DNA of 64,000 nt. It comes from UKL13-2 sp038321965 (GTDB lineage Bacteria > Pseudomonadota > Gammaproteobacteria > Burkholderiales > Usitatibacteraceae). How positions within the stretch are numbered: the first letter of the stretch is position 1; each line of letters starts with the position of its first letter. The position numbers and the translations under genes were made by a program. The stretch lies in NCBI GenBank assembly GCA_038321965.1, contig JBBQFL010000018.1, positions 14,850-78,849 of the forward strand. The letters run 5' to 3'. Shown here piece after piece: positions 35,156 through 44,977 of the stretch. The notes under the pieces are model-generated. The model saw only the letters and a program-made list of their open reading frames with translations. It ran no database searches and was not told where the DNA came from.

Positions 35156-36562
35156 TCAGCTGTACATTTTCTTGGAGCGAATTCTGCCGCGACGACGCTG
35201 CCGTTCCTGGCTGGCAGTGATTTCCTGCGGTTTCTTGTTGGCATACGGATTGGTTGCCTGCTTCAAATCTACCCGCAGCGGCGTGCCTTTCAGTTTGAAC
35301 GCGTCACGGAACGCGTTTTCAAGGTAACGCTTGTAGCTGTCGGCGAGATTCGCAAGCCCGGTGCCATGCACCACAACGACCGGCGGATTATGTCCACCTT
35401 GGTGCGCGTAACGTAATTTTGGACGGTTCAGCCCATTCATCGGGGGCTGATGTGCGGCCACCGCAGCAATGAGCGCACGCGTAAGTTTTGGCGTCGATAA
35501 CTTCGCCATCGCGGCGGCAAAGGCCTCATCAATGGACGCAAACAACGGCATTACGCCCATGCCATCCTTGGCGGAAATCGTATGAAAGTTTGCAAAGCTG
35601 AGAAAGTGTAGCTTCCGGTCATATTCCATCTTGGTGCGGTCCCGCGTGTAGCTATCCAGGTTGTCCCATTTGTTGATGCCTACCACTAGCGCGCGACCCG
35701 ATTCGAGAATGAATCCGGCAATGTGTGCGTCCTGTTCGGAAATCTCCTGCCGAGCGTCCATCAACAACAGCACGACGTTCGCATCTTCAATTGCCTGCAA
35801 TGTCTTGACGACCGAAAATTTTTCAACAGCTTCAAACACCTTTCCACGCTTGCGTATGCCGGCGGTATCGATAATCGTGTACTGCTTTCCATTTCGAAGT
35901 AAAGGAATGTAGATCGAATCCCGCGTCGTGCCGGGTTCATCAAACGCGATGACGCGGTCTTCGCCGAGCAGACGGTTGACCAGCGTTGATTTGCCTACGT
36001 TTGGCCTGCCGACGATGGCGATCTTGGGATGGTCCGGCTCCGGCTCGTCCTCGGCATCCGGGAAAGGCGCCAAGACATCTTCGATCAGCTGTCGTACACC
36101 CTCGCCGTGTGCGGCTGAAATGGCGATGGGATCGCCGAGCCCGAGTTCATGGAATTCCGCAACGACGACATCCTCATTCATGCCTTCAGTCTTGTTCACC
36201 GCAACAGTGACCGACACGCCTCGCGAAATGGCGTCCTTGCGCAAACGCTCACCGATGATCTTGTCTTGTGGCGTAAGCCCCTGCCGACCATCGACGACAA
36301 AGATGATGGCATCGGCCTCGGCAATGGCCTGCAAGGTCTGCTTGGCCATTTCGTGCATGATTCCGTCAGTGACCTTGGGCTCAAATCCGCCGGTGTCAAC
36401 AACCAGATACGGGCGCCCCGCGCCGCGACCGTGGCCGTAGTGCCGATCTCGTGTCAGACCTGGCATGTCTGCAACAATTGCGTCGCGCGTCTTGGTTAGA
36501 CGATTGAACAGCATCGATTTGCCGACGTTAGGTCGACCGACAATGACAATGGTGGGTTTCAT
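35156..36562 (-). CDS. der: Ribosome biogenesis GTPase Der (EngA)
   Basis: 468 residues with two tandem G domains: GRPNVGKSMLFNRL ... DTGGF in the first and GRPNVGKSTLVNRLLG ... DTAGI, NKWD in the second, then the C-terminal KH-like domain ending RRRGRIRSKKMYS. It is essential for 50S maturation. It lies 32 bp after bamB. Confidence 0.98.
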   Translation of the reverse strand: MKPTIVIVGRPNVGKSMLFNRLTKTRDAIVADMPGLTRDRHYGHGRGAGRPYLVVDTGGFEPKVTDGIMHEMAKQTLQAIAEADAIIFVVDGRQGLTPQDKIIGERLRKDAISRGVSVTVAVNKTEGMNEDVVVAEFHELGLGDPIAISAAHGEGVRQLIEDVLAPFPDAEDEPEPDHPKIAIVGRPNVGKSTLVNRLLGEDRVIAFDEPGTTRDSIYIPLLRNGKQYTIIDTAGIRKRGKVFEAVEKFSVVKTLQAIEDANVVLLLMDARQEISEQDAHIAGFILESGRALVVGINKWDNLDSYTRDRTKMEYDRKLHFLSFANFHTISAKDGMGVMPLFASIDEAFAAAMAKLSTPKLTRALIAAVAAHQPPMNGLNRPKLRYAHQGGHNPPVVVVHGTGLANLADSYKRYLENAFRDAFKLKGTPLRVDLKQATNPYANKKPQEITASQERQRRRGRIRSKKMYS

Positions 36563-36594
36563 ATTTTTGCGACACCCCGAATACGGGGTCGGCG

Positions 36595-37803
36595 CTACTT
36601 TACAGTGATGGCAAACACGCCACCCTTATCGGTCTGCGCAATGGCACCGTCGCCGTTTTTCAGGAGGGAAACGACGCGACTCCCGTCCGTGGATAAACGA
36701 CCAATCAAATCACCGTTTTCGATCGACATTACATGAATGAGCCCGTCTTTATCGCCGACCACCAGCTTGCCGTTAACTAGTATCGGCGTGCCAGGGTCAC
36801 GGCGCACAAGCTTTTCGAGTTTCCACAATGTAACGCCGTTGGTTTTGTCGAGCGCATAGAGATTGCCCTCCACATCCGCCACGTAAACGTTTTTCGCGTC
36901 CACCGCGACGCCATCCGGGCTGGAAATTTCGCGCGACCACAGGACATTACCGCTCAATGTCTCGACACAGCCTGTGCGCCCCTGATACACGGCGGCGCAG
37001 ACACGCGTGTCGTCGAGCACGGGAACGCCAGCAACATCGGCGACACGTTCCAACTCCGTCGCGCCGCGAGCCAGCGAGATGGTCGCCTCCCAGATGGGCT
37101 TGCCGCCTTCAACTTCAATCGCGACGACCTTGCCACCAGGGTAGCCGGCGTAAAGCGTGCCACGATTGGCTACGATGCCCGCATTGGTACGTAACGTTAG
37201 CGCGGGTGTCGCCCGCTGAAACACCCATTGACGCTTACCGTCGATGCGGTTCAATGCGAAGATGCGGCCGTCCGCTGTACGTACGATAACCTTGTCGGCG
37301 ACCACCGCCGGGAATGCGAGAACGTCGCCAGAAACATTCGCTTTCCAGAGTGAGCGTCCCGCCGAGTCAAAGGCAAGCACGTCACCTTTGACGCTTGCCA
37401 CGACGACCAGATTGTCACCAACGCCAACGCCGCCAGCCAATCTGGCCTTGGTTTCTATTCGCGTGACAGTCCGCCCGCCTTCTTCCGCCAAGGCGTACAC
37501 GTCACCGCCATTCGACGCCGCATAAACCAGCCTGTCGCCAAAGCCCGGCACAAACATATAGCCACCGGACTTCCCCACGTTGGCCGACCAAACGAGGGCG
37601 GCAGCGTTCGTCGCTGGCATCGCAGACAATGCCGGCGGTTTCTTGTCGCTACTTCCAAACCAGGCACAACCGCTCGCCGACGCTGCGAGCATACCGGCGA
37701 GCAGGATTCGAACCGTAAGCCTGGAGCAAGCGCCGATACCCAAACCAGTGATATCGTTAAAGCCTTCGGGAGTTTGCGGGCTATGCCCAGCTTCGTTGAT
37801 CAC
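36595..37803 (-). CDS. bamB: Outer-membrane assembly lipoprotein BamB
   Basis: Up to 402 residues. A lipoprotein signal (TVRILLAGMLAASASGC) precedes a beta-propeller of PQQ-like repeats (e.g. GRSLWKANVSGDVLAFPAVV; GNLYALDKTNGVTLWKLEKL). It scaffolds BamA in outer-membrane protein insertion. The outermost start is GTG at 37803, overlapping the yfgM stop (GTGA), but it puts about 28 residues before the signal peptide. TTG at 37743 would give a standard-length lipoprotein signal. The true start is therefore open. Confidence 0.94.
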   Translation of the reverse strand: MINEAGHSPQTPEGFNDITGLGIGACSRLTVRILLAGMLAASASGCAWFGSSDKKPPALSAMPATNAAALVWSANVGKSGGYMFVPGFGDRLVYAASNGGDVYALAEEGGRTVTRIETKARLAGGVGVGDNLVVVASVKGDVLAFDSAGRSLWKANVSGDVLAFPAVVADKVIVRTADGRIFALNRIDGKRQWVFQRATPALTLRTNAGIVANRGTLYAGYPGGKVVAIEVEGGKPIWEATISLARGATELERVADVAGVPVLDDTRVCAAVYQGRTGCVETLSGNVLWSREISSPDGVAVDAKNVYVADVEGNLYALDKTNGVTLWKLEKLVRRDPGTPILVNGKLVVGDKDGLIHVMSIENGDLIGRLSTDGSRVVSLLKNGDGAIAQTDKGGVFAITVK

Positions 37804-38510
37804 TTTGCGGCCTCTTTCGTATCTTTCTTGTCTTTGCCGTCATCTTTATTGTCTGCGGGCTTCGCCGAGCTCCCACCCGCGCTATCGAGCTTGGCCTGAG
37901 AGAGTGCTTTCATTGGGCTTCGGTCGCTCGCCTTTTCTACAGCGATCTGATACGCCGCTCTTGCCTCGTCACGACGGCCCTGTGCGCTGAGTACGTCGCC
38001 GCGCAAATCGGACGCCATCGACACAAATGCGTCGTCCCTAACCTGATCGAGTACCTTTAGCGCCTCATCAAACTGTTTTTCTTCCAGAAGCACGCTGGCC
38101 AGACGAATTCTCGCCACGCCGCCGTGCACCGCTGGCCCTTTGTCGACAACCCATTGCAGATGTTTCTTGGCCGTTGCGAAGTCATTAGCATCAAAGGAAG
38201 CCTTCGCAGCCATCAACTGTGCTTCGCTCGCATAGAAAGCACTGGGAAATTTCTCCGCGATCGCACTGGCCGCCTCTGAAAGCTTTTTGCTTTCCTTGGA
38301 CGCTGCCGCCTCTTGTGCGGTCTGCTTCACGCTCTTGAACAGCAACTCAGCTTGTTCGCCTTGTGACTTTTGGTAGTAACGCCAGCCCTGCACTGACAGC
38401 ACGCCGATGATGAATGCGCCAATCGCTACGTAAACCCAAATCCCCCACTTCGTCCACCAGTCCTTCAGTGCGTCGATGCGTTCTTGTTCTTCCAGATCGT
38501 AAGCTGCCAT
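37800..38510 (-). CDS. yfgM: YfgM-like TPR protein (ancillary SecYEG/BamB-operon protein)
   Basis: 236 residues. A short cytoplasmic N-terminus (YDLEEQERIDALKDWWTKWG) leads to one transmembrane helix (IWVYVAIGAFIIGVLSVQGW) and a periplasmic TPR-like domain. A Lys/Asp-rich tail ends KDKKDTKEAAK. In E. coli YfgM associates with SecYEG and PpiD. AGGAA stands eight bases before the ATG. The position between hisS and bamB is the usual one. Confidence 0.92.
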   Translation of the reverse strand: MAAYDLEEQERIDALKDWWTKWGIWVYVAIGAFIIGVLSVQGWRYYQKSQGEQAELLFKSVKQTAQEAAASKESKKLSEAASAIAEKFPSAFYASEAQLMAAKASFDANDFATAKKHLQWVVDKGPAVHGGVARIRLASVLLEEKQFDEALKVLDQVRDDAFVSMASDLRGDVLSAQGRRDEARAAYQIAVEKASDRSPMKALSQAKLDSAGGSSAKPADNKDDGKDKKDTKEAAK

Positions 38511-38529
38511 ACCGAATGTTCCTGCCTTT

Positions 38530-39822
38530 CTAACCGATTAAATCCGACTTCAACACTGTGCTCCGCGTGTGCGACGCAACAGCATCCAACGGCAGCGTTA
38601 CCTGCTCGCCACCTTCGCGCAAATTCTTCACGCTCACTGTCCCTGCAGCGACTTCATCCGGGCCGAGAATGATAGCAAAGCGGGCGCCACTGGCGTCAGC
38701 CTTTTTCATCTGCGACTTAAAACTGGCCGTCTTGCCGTCCGGTGTTCCGTGCAGTACCACATGGAGATCACGGTCCCGCAATTGCTCGGCGACGGTAAAT
38801 GCGTGTCGCGACAATCCATCGGCATAAACCACATAAGCGTCCGAGGTCTCTGGCGCTTGTTTCGCACTTTCTGCCAACAGCATCATGACACGCTCAACGC
38901 CCATACCGAAGCCGCACCCCGGCGTGGATTTCCCGCCCAGTTGCTCGAACAGCCCGTCATATCGACCACCGCCGGCGATAGTCAGTTCCCAGTCACGGCC
39001 CTTGGCGATGAACTCAAACACGGTTCGGTTGTAATAATCGAAGCCTCGCACCAGTCGAGGGTTAACGACGTACGACAATCCAGCCGCGTCTAGCCGCTGC
39101 GTCACACCCTCAAAATGCGCCACTTCCTGCTCGCCAAGATAGTCTTTGAGTTTCGGCGCACCACCTACCAAGGCCTGCATTTTTGGATTCTTGGTATCGA
39201 GTGTGCGCAATGGATTGGTGTACAGCCTGCGCTTGGCGTCGTCATCAAGTTCGTCCGCATGGGATTCGAAATACTTCACTAGCGCCTCGCGGTGCGCCAT
39301 GCGGGCGGCGGCGTCGCCGATCGAATTGACATGCAGCGCGACATCTTTGAAGCCGAGCTTTTGCCACAGCCGCGACAACATCAAAATCTGCTCGGCATCG
39401 ACATCCGGGCCGGCAAAGCCCATCGCCTCTACGTCGAACTGGTAAAACTGGCGAAGGCGGCCTTTCTGAGGGCGCTCGTGCCGGAACATCGGCCCCCAGG
39501 TCCAGACTCGTTTAGGCCCCTCGTACAAAATATTGTGTTCGATCGCCGCACGTACCAAGCCAGCGGTTGCTTCTGGACGCAGGGTCAGCTTTTCGCCGTT
39601 CATCGCATCCTCAAACGAATACATTTCCTTTTCGACAATGTCCGTCACTGCGCCTATCGAACGCACAAACAGCGGCGTAGACTCAACGACAGGCGTGCGC
39701 ATCAAGCGATAGCCATATTGCTCGAACACCCGGCGCGTCGTGTCCTCGAGGAATTGCCATAGCGGCGCGTCCTGCGGAAGCAGATCGTTCATGCCGCGTA
39801 CGGCTTGCAGGGTTTTACTCAT
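38530..39822 (-). CDS. hisS: Histidyl-tRNA synthetase
   Basis: 430 residues, typical length. Class II motifs: VRGMNDLLPQDAPLW at the start, RPEATAGLVRAAIEH (motif 2 region), the histidine A signature LVRGFDYYNRTVFEF and GGGRYDGLFEQLGG, then the C-terminal anticodon-binding domain. It charges tRNA-His. The 299-bp gap from ispG breaks the usual tight spacing. Confidence 0.98.
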   Translation of the reverse strand: MSKTLQAVRGMNDLLPQDAPLWQFLEDTTRRVFEQYGYRLMRTPVVESTPLFVRSIGAVTDIVEKEMYSFEDAMNGEKLTLRPEATAGLVRAAIEHNILYEGPKRVWTWGPMFRHERPQKGRLRQFYQFDVEAMGFAGPDVDAEQILMLSRLWQKLGFKDVALHVNSIGDAAARMAHREALVKYFESHADELDDDAKRRLYTNPLRTLDTKNPKMQALVGGAPKLKDYLGEQEVAHFEGVTQRLDAAGLSYVVNPRLVRGFDYYNRTVFEFIAKGRDWELTIAGGGRYDGLFEQLGGKSTPGCGFGMGVERVMMLLAESAKQAPETSDAYVVYADGLSRHAFTVAEQLRDRDLHVVLHGTPDGKTASFKSQMKKADASGARFAIILGPDEVAAGTVSVKNLREGGEQVTLPLDAVASHTRSTVLKSDLIG

Positions 39823-40121
39823 GAATTGTGCTGAAGTTACGAGGAGCCAGGGTTATTGGGTCTAAAGCGGCGTCTGCGTCGATCAGCGCGCGCACCCTGG
39901 AAAACTCGCTATTTTACAGGGATTTAGCGTTTGTTCGCCAATGAAGACGCGTGTCGCGCGAGGGTTCGCAATGAGGAAGCTTGCAATAGCGCACAGAATA
40001 TAAGATCAAGCATTGGTGAGCTTTTCGAGACACTTTACGTCTGCGGACCGCACCAGCCTTAGAGTTTCAGTTATTTTTGCGGGCCGAGGGCATTCCAGTC
40101 GTGCCGGGTTTTCAGTGTCGC
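39823..40121. other. Intergenic gap between ispG and hisS
   Basis: 299 bp within an otherwise compact operon. No gene is evident. It includes a segment (40020-40067) that resembles one at 61242-61290. A hisS promoter may lie here, but none is clear. Confidence 0.4.
40020..40067. repeat. Possible dispersed intergenic repeat, copy A
   Basis: It starts GCTTTT and contains TTTACGTCTG, four bases, then CCGCACCA. The same blocks with similar spacing occur in another intergenic region at 61242-61290. Similarity is partial and judged by eye. Confidence 0.3.
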
Positions 40122-41399
40122 TCACGCGATCTGTTTGATGGGGATTTCTTTCTTGCGTGAACGGGTCGCGCGGACTGCACCCGCTGCGTAATTTTTTGCG
40201 ACGTATTCATCGACCAATGCGTGAAACTCCTCCGCGATGCGGTCGCCCTTTAGCGTCACCGCTTTTTCGCCGTCGATATATACCGGCGCGACGGGGCGTT
40301 CGCCCGAGCCAGGTAGTGAAATGCCAATATTGGCGAGCTTCGATTCACCCGGACCGTTGACGACACAGCCCATCACCGCAACGTGCATCTCTTCCACGCC
40401 TGGGTATTTTGATTTCCACACGGGCATCTGATCGCGAAGATACGTCTGAATATTTTCAGCCAGTTCCTGGAAAAAGGTGCTGGTGGTGCGGCCACAACCG
40501 GGGCAGGCCGCAACCATTGGCGTAAACGAGCGCAAACCCATGGTCTGTAAAATTTCTTGCGCAACGATGACTTCGCGGGTTCGATCTCCACCCGGCTCCG
40601 GCGTGAGCGAGATACGGATCGTGTCGCCAATACCCTCCTGTAACAACACACTTAGCGCAGCAGTCGATGCGACGATGCCTTTGCTACCCATCCCTGCTTC
40701 AGTAAGGCCAAGGTGCAGAGGATAGTCGCAGCGACTGGCCAAATCGCGATACACGGCGATCAAGTCCTGCACCGCGCTCACCTTACAGCTAAGAATAATT
40801 TTGTCGCGCGCCAGTCCCAACGCTTCCGCCTTCTGTGCACTTTCCAGCGCCGAAACAATCAGTGCCTCGCGCATTACCGCATCCGCCTCTTTAGGAGCAT
40901 CCAGTGCTGCATTTTCATCCATCATTCGGGCAATCAGTTCGGGGTCGAGCGAACCCCAGTTCACGCCGATGCGCACCGGCTTATCGAACTTGATTGCAGC
41001 TTCAATCATGGCGCCAAACTGGTCGTCCCGTTTGCTGCCCTGACCGACATTTCCCGGATTGATGCGAAGCTTCGCAAGCGCCCTGGCACACTCGGGCACT
41101 TCCGTCAGAAGTTTGTGCCCATTGAAATGAAAGTCACCGACCAGTGGAACATGCACGCCCATGGCATCAAGTTCAGCCCGAATCTTAGGGACGGCACGCG
41201 CAGCTTCCAATGTGTTTACAGTAATTCGCACGACTTCAGAGCCTGCGCGCGCAAGTGCGGCTACTTGGGCGACGGTACCGGCGACATCCTCAGTATCCGT
41301 GTTGGTCATTGATTGCACCATGACGGGCGCGCCGCCGCCTACAGCGACATTGCCAACATAAACCTGCCGCGATTGACGGCGTGGAATTGCAAGAGACAC
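40122..41399 (-). CDS. ispG: 4-hydroxy-3-methylbut-2-enyl-diphosphate synthase IspG (GcpE)
   Basis: 425 residues, GTG start with GGAG six bases upstream. The TIM-barrel half begins SRQVYVGNVAVGGGAPVMVQSMTNT. The C-terminal iron-sulfur half has the Cys ligands in ACPGCGRTTSTFF and VMGCVVNGPGE. It converts MEcPP to HMBPP in the MEP isoprenoid pathway. It sits downstream of rodZ as in many proteobacteria. Confidence 0.98.
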   Translation of the reverse strand: MSLAIPRRQSRQVYVGNVAVGGGAPVMVQSMTNTDTEDVAGTVAQVAALARAGSEVVRITVNTLEAARAVPKIRAELDAMGVHVPLVGDFHFNGHKLLTEVPECARALAKLRINPGNVGQGSKRDDQFGAMIEAAIKFDKPVRIGVNWGSLDPELIARMMDENAALDAPKEADAVMREALIVSALESAQKAEALGLARDKIILSCKVSAVQDLIAVYRDLASRCDYPLHLGLTEAGMGSKGIVASTAALSVLLQEGIGDTIRISLTPEPGGDRTREVIVAQEILQTMGLRSFTPMVAACPGCGRTTSTFFQELAENIQTYLRDQMPVWKSKYPGVEEMHVAVMGCVVNGPGESKLANIGISLPGSGERPVAPVYIDGEKAVTLKGDRIAEEFHALVDEYVAKNYAAGAVRATRSRKKEIPIKQIA

Positions 41400-41442
41400 G
41401 TTCTACTCCAATGAAGTCGCTTTTATGTGCGTATGGCCGCGT

Positions 41443-42504
41443 TTACTTGACCGTCATACGGGCGACTGTTGCCCGGGTGTGTGGCGCAAGGTCGATCTCC
41501 TTGCCGTTATACGCGAGCCGCGTCGCTTTGGCATTGCCAATGACAACGGTGAAGGGCGCCTTGCCGGTCACCTCCTCGGCATCGCCACCTTTGAAAATTT
41601 TGTCGACGACCACTTTGCCGTTGGCATCCTGGACCCGGACCCATGACCTGTCTGAAAACGTTAGTCCCAGCATGCCACTTCCCGTCGTTACCGGCACTTG
41701 AGCCGGCGGGGCAACATCGTTCTTCACTAAAGGCGGTGAGACAGACTGAGGAGACGCAACGGTTGCCGCCGGCGCTGACTTCGGCATAGGCGTCTGAGCA
41801 CCCGACAATGCTGGTGTTGGTTGGGCGGGCACTGGCGCTGCCTGTGTTTGCAATTGCGCTGGCTGCGCCTGTTCTATATCCGATGTGCCACTTGGGCGAG
41901 CCCCAACTGCCTGGCGTGGCGCGGCAACAGGTACCTGTTCAGGGATCGCAATGGGAACGCTGACTGCCGTCTCTGCTGTATCCGCTTTCGGACGTCCGCC
42001 CTCCGCAAGGTACGGCCGCACATATTCCCACCACCACCAAACGATGATGAGGACCAGGAGCGAGATCACGGCAACGATCACCAAGCGTCCGCGCGGCGTG
42101 GCCAGATCACCTCCCGGAGTCGGTACGTTGATATTCTGCTGTGATGGTACAACGATGTAACTGGCACTGACAGGTACCGCGGCGAGATGCGTTTTCTCAA
42201 GTAGCGCCAGTGCGCTTTCCGGTTTTACACCGACCTCTTTGGCGAAATTGCGAACGAAGCCGCGCAGGAAGGTGCCCGACGGCAGCGACGAGTAGTCGCC
42301 CGCCTCCAACGCACGCACTTGTTTGATACCCATACGCAAACGCGCTGCGACATCCCCTATGGACAACCCGGCCTTGTCGCGCGCCTGCCTGAGCAATTCT
42401 CCGACGGAGTCACCGGTCGCGTCATTACCGCCTTGCGACAGTTCATGCGTCGTCGCCGCGTTCAAGGCGCCAGCCAGAGGCTGCAAACGATCTGAGTTGA
42501 TCAT
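41443..42504 (-). CDS. rodZ: Cell-shape protein RodZ (HTH plus DUF4115)
   Basis: 353 residues. An N-terminal Xre-like HTH (VGELLRQARDKAGLSIGDVAARLRMGIKQVRALEAGDYSSLPS) leads to a transmembrane helix (VIVAVISLLVLIIVWWWWEYV), a Pro/Ala/Gln-rich periplasmic linker and a C-terminal DUF4115 domain (MLGLTFSDRSWVRVQDANGKVV). It links MreB to the wall-elongation machinery. It lies between pilF and ispG. Confidence 0.93.
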   Translation of the reverse strand: MINSDRLQPLAGALNAATTHELSQGGNDATGDSVGELLRQARDKAGLSIGDVAARLRMGIKQVRALEAGDYSSLPSGTFLRGFVRNFAKEVGVKPESALALLEKTHLAAVPVSASYIVVPSQQNINVPTPGGDLATPRGRLVIVAVISLLVLIIVWWWWEYVRPYLAEGGRPKADTAETAVSVPIAIPEQVPVAAPRQAVGARPSGTSDIEQAQPAQLQTQAAPVPAQPTPALSGAQTPMPKSAPAATVASPQSVSPPLVKNDVAPPAQVPVTTGSGMLGLTFSDRSWVRVQDANGKVVVDKIFKGGDAEEVTGKAPFTVVIGNAKATRLAYNGKEIDLAPHTRATVARMTVK

Positions 42505-42537
42505 ACGTTTTTCACCAATTGTGACGTTGCCCCAGCT

Positions 42538-43323
42538 TCAGTTTAGATCGCCAGCGGCGCGCGTTTGAGGTGCGTCCGGGAATCGCCTGCGCAATTGCTG
42601 TACATAGCTGGATTCCGCCGATTTGTCGCCCTGCATTCGGGCAATGCGCGCACCCAGCAACAGCGCGTCCGCGCTTGGCGACTGGACCAGCCGATTATGT
42701 CTGGCGATAAACGCTTCGGCCTCGCGTACTTTTCCACGGGCGAACTCAATTTCGGCCAGTTCGTAGAGACCTGCCGCAAGCAATGGCTGGCGCTGTACTG
42801 CAGCCCTGAACTGCACCTCAGCACCTCGAATATCGTTGGCCTTCTTCAAGCAGAGACCAGAATTGTAAAGCGCGCTTTCAGGCGTTGCGTACAGCGGGTT
42901 CTTTAACGCCGCCTGAAAATATTGCATCGCATTGGCCGGATTCTGCCGCTGACATACAAACCCGCCGTAATTGTTTAGCGTTTCGGAATCATTTGGCATG
43001 AGCCGCAGCGCCTGCTCAAACGACTGCGCGGCCTGCGCATCATCGGCCAACTGCATGTAAATGATGCCCAACATATTGTATGCGGGTGCGTGGCTGGGAC
43101 TGGCGGCAACTGCCTGCTTGGCGGCCTCAAGCGCGACGGCCAGATTGCCCTGGCGATAGTATTCAGCAGCTCTCTCAGTATGAATTTTTGCGCGCTGTAG
43201 AGGGTCACTTTTGACAATCTGATCCGGGACTCGGGTTTCAACTGCCGTCGAAGAAACGCAGCCCTGCAACATTCCCATTGCACCAACGGCTAGTACGAAG
43301 ACTGTGGCGAGCGTTTTTTTCAC
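42538..43323 (-). CDS. pilF: Type IV pilus biogenesis/stability lipoprotein PilF (PilW)
   Basis: 261 residues. Lipoprotein signal VLAVGAMGMLQGC, then six or so TPR motifs (e.g. AEYYRQGNLAVALEAAKQAV; SFEQALRLMPNDSETLNNYG). In relatives this outer-membrane lipoprotein is the pilotin of the PilQ secretin. The position between rlmN and rodZ is conserved. It overlaps the rlmN stop by four bases. Confidence 0.93.
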   Translation of the reverse strand: MKKTLATVFVLAVGAMGMLQGCVSSTAVETRVPDQIVKSDPLQRAKIHTERAAEYYRQGNLAVALEAAKQAVAASPSHAPAYNMLGIIYMQLADDAQAAQSFEQALRLMPNDSETLNNYGGFVCQRQNPANAMQYFQAALKNPLYATPESALYNSGLCLKKANDIRGAEVQFRAAVQRQPLLAAGLYELAEIEFARGKVREAEAFIARHNRLVQSPSADALLLGARIARMQGDKSAESSYVQQLRRRFPDAPQTRAAGDLN

Positions 43324-44459
43324 TGCGTGTTCCTTAGGTCAGTTTGAACGGCGGCGCGACTGAATTTGACGACGCTGGAACGACTCGATTTATCGACAAC
43401 CTGTCCTGCCAATTGGCCACAGGCTGCGTCGATATCGTCACCGCGCGTCTTACGAACCGTGACGACAAAACCAGCCGTTTGCAGTATCTCGCGAAAACGA
43501 TGAATCGCATTATTGCTCGACCGTCGATATGGCGCGCCGGGAAATTCATTCCATGGAATCAAGTTGAACTTACATGGTAAATCGCCAACCAGCTCGACTA
43601 ACTCGTGTGCTAGCTGTGCCGAATCATTTACGCCGCTGAGCATCACGTATTCAAATGTGACGAAATCGCGCGGCGCCGCTTCCAGATAGTCCCGGATCGC
43701 CGGGAGCAATTGGGCAAGCGGATACTTTTGGTTTATCGGCACGAGAACATCGCGCAGAGTGTCATTTGGCGCATGCAACGATACCGCGAGTGCGACAGGA
43801 CAACGATCTTTCAAACGCGTCAGATTGGGCACGATCCCGCTGGTGGACAATGTGACGCGCCGGCGAGACAAGCCATAGCCATGGTCATCCAACATGATGT
43901 CCATGGCCGCTGTGACGTTATCGAAATTGGCCAATGGCTCGCCCATTCCCATCATTACCACGTTGGAAACGATACGCTGCCCCTTCGGGTCGCGTCCCAT
44001 CGCCTTGTTTGCCCACCAAAGCTGGCCGATGATTTCTGCGGACGTAAGATTGCGATTGAATCCCTGCTTGCCTGTGGAGCAAAACGTACAATCCAGCGCA
44101 CAGCCGACCTGACTGGAAACACAAAGCGTGCCACGATCATCTTCCGGAATGAACACGACCTCGATGCCATTGCCGGTACCAACGTCGAGCAGCCATTTAC
44201 GCGTACCGTCCTTGGACGCCTGCTCGGTCAACAATTTTGGCGCGACGATAGTCGCAAAATCCGGCAACTTCAGCCGCAGCGACTTGGCCAGATCGGTCAT
44301 TTCATCAAAGCTTTCAGCGCCGCCCTGATGAAGCCAGCGAAACACCTGCCTGGCGCGAAATGGCTTCTCCCCCAGATCGGCGAAAAACGTCGTCATCTCG
44401 ACCAAGCTCATGCCGAGTAGATTTGGTTTATCGCCTTTCGCGTATTGGGGGACCGCCAC
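43320..44459 (-). CDS. rlmN: Dual-specificity 23S rRNA/tRNA adenine-C2 methyltransferase RlmN
   Basis: 379 residues, GTG start. The radical-SAM motif CALDCTFCSTGKQGF (CxxxCxxC) sits in the middle, with MGMGEPLANFDNV and an N-terminal helical domain (EKPFRARQVFRWLHQGG). It methylates A2503 of 23S rRNA and A37 of some tRNAs. It lies 17 bp after ndk and is coupled to pilF. Confidence 0.97.
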   Translation of the reverse strand: MAVPQYAKGDKPNLLGMSLVEMTTFFADLGEKPFRARQVFRWLHQGGAESFDEMTDLAKSLRLKLPDFATIVAPKLLTEQASKDGTRKWLLDVGTGNGIEVVFIPEDDRGTLCVSSQVGCALDCTFCSTGKQGFNRNLTSAEIIGQLWWANKAMGRDPKGQRIVSNVVMMGMGEPLANFDNVTAAMDIMLDDHGYGLSRRRVTLSTSGIVPNLTRLKDRCPVALAVSLHAPNDTLRDVLVPINQKYPLAQLLPAIRDYLEAAPRDFVTFEYVMLSGVNDSAQLAHELVELVGDLPCKFNLIPWNEFPGAPYRRSSNNAIHRFREILQTAGFVVTVRKTRGDDIDAACGQLAGQVVDKSSRSSVVKFSRAAVQTDLRNTQ

Positions 44460-44476
44460 TGTTGCGCTCAGGTTTC

Positions 44477-44902
44477 TTAACGAGAATAAACGTTCAACGC
44501 CGGGAAGTAATAGGCAATTTCCACGGCAGCCGTATCAGGAGCGTCAGAGCCATGAACGGCGTTGGCGTCAATACTATCGGCGAAGTCAGCACGAATGGTG
44601 CCCGGCGCTGCTTTTTTAGGGTCAGTCGCACCCATCAGGTCGCGATTTTTGAGTATTGCGCCCTCGCCTTCAAGCACCTGAATCATTACCGGGCCGGAGA
44701 TCATGAAGCTGACGAGATCGTTAAAGAACGGGCGCGCTTTATGGACTGCGTAGAAGCCTTCGGCCTCTGCACGCGACAGGTGTACCATGCGAGCCGCAAT
44801 AACTTTCAAGCCAGCTTTTTCGAAGCGGGAATAGATTTCACCGATGACGTTCTTGGCGACGGCGTCGGGTTTGATGATGGAGAGTGTCTTTTCAATTGCC
44901 AT
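44477..44902 (-). CDS. ndk: Nucleoside diphosphate kinase
   Basis: 141 residues, standard size. EKTLSIIKPDAVAKNVIGEI at the N-terminus and NAVHGSDAPDTAAVEIAYYF with the phosphorylated His. It balances NTP pools by a ping-pong transfer. AGGA stands eight bases before the ATG. First gene of the ndk-rlmN-pilF-rodZ-ispG run. Confidence 0.98.
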   Translation of the reverse strand: MAIEKTLSIIKPDAVAKNVIGEIYSRFEKAGLKVIAARMVHLSRAEAEGFYAVHKARPFFNDLVSFMISGPVMIQVLEGEGAILKNRDLMGATDPKKAAPGTIRADFADSIDANAVHGSDAPDTAAVEIAYYFPALNVYSR

Positions 44903-44935
44903 TTAATAATCCTATATAACTTGATAAAAACATTC

Positions 44936-44944
44936 CATTTTAGC
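44936..44944 (-). promoter_or_regulatory. Candidate extended -10 promoter for ndk
   Basis: On the minus strand TGC-TAAAAT forms an extended -10 element about 34 bp before the ndk ATG. No good -35 is seen, which extended -10 promoters can tolerate. Confidence 0.4.
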
Positions 44945-44977
44945 ACGTAACACCGCATTGAATCGCGGTTCTGAGCG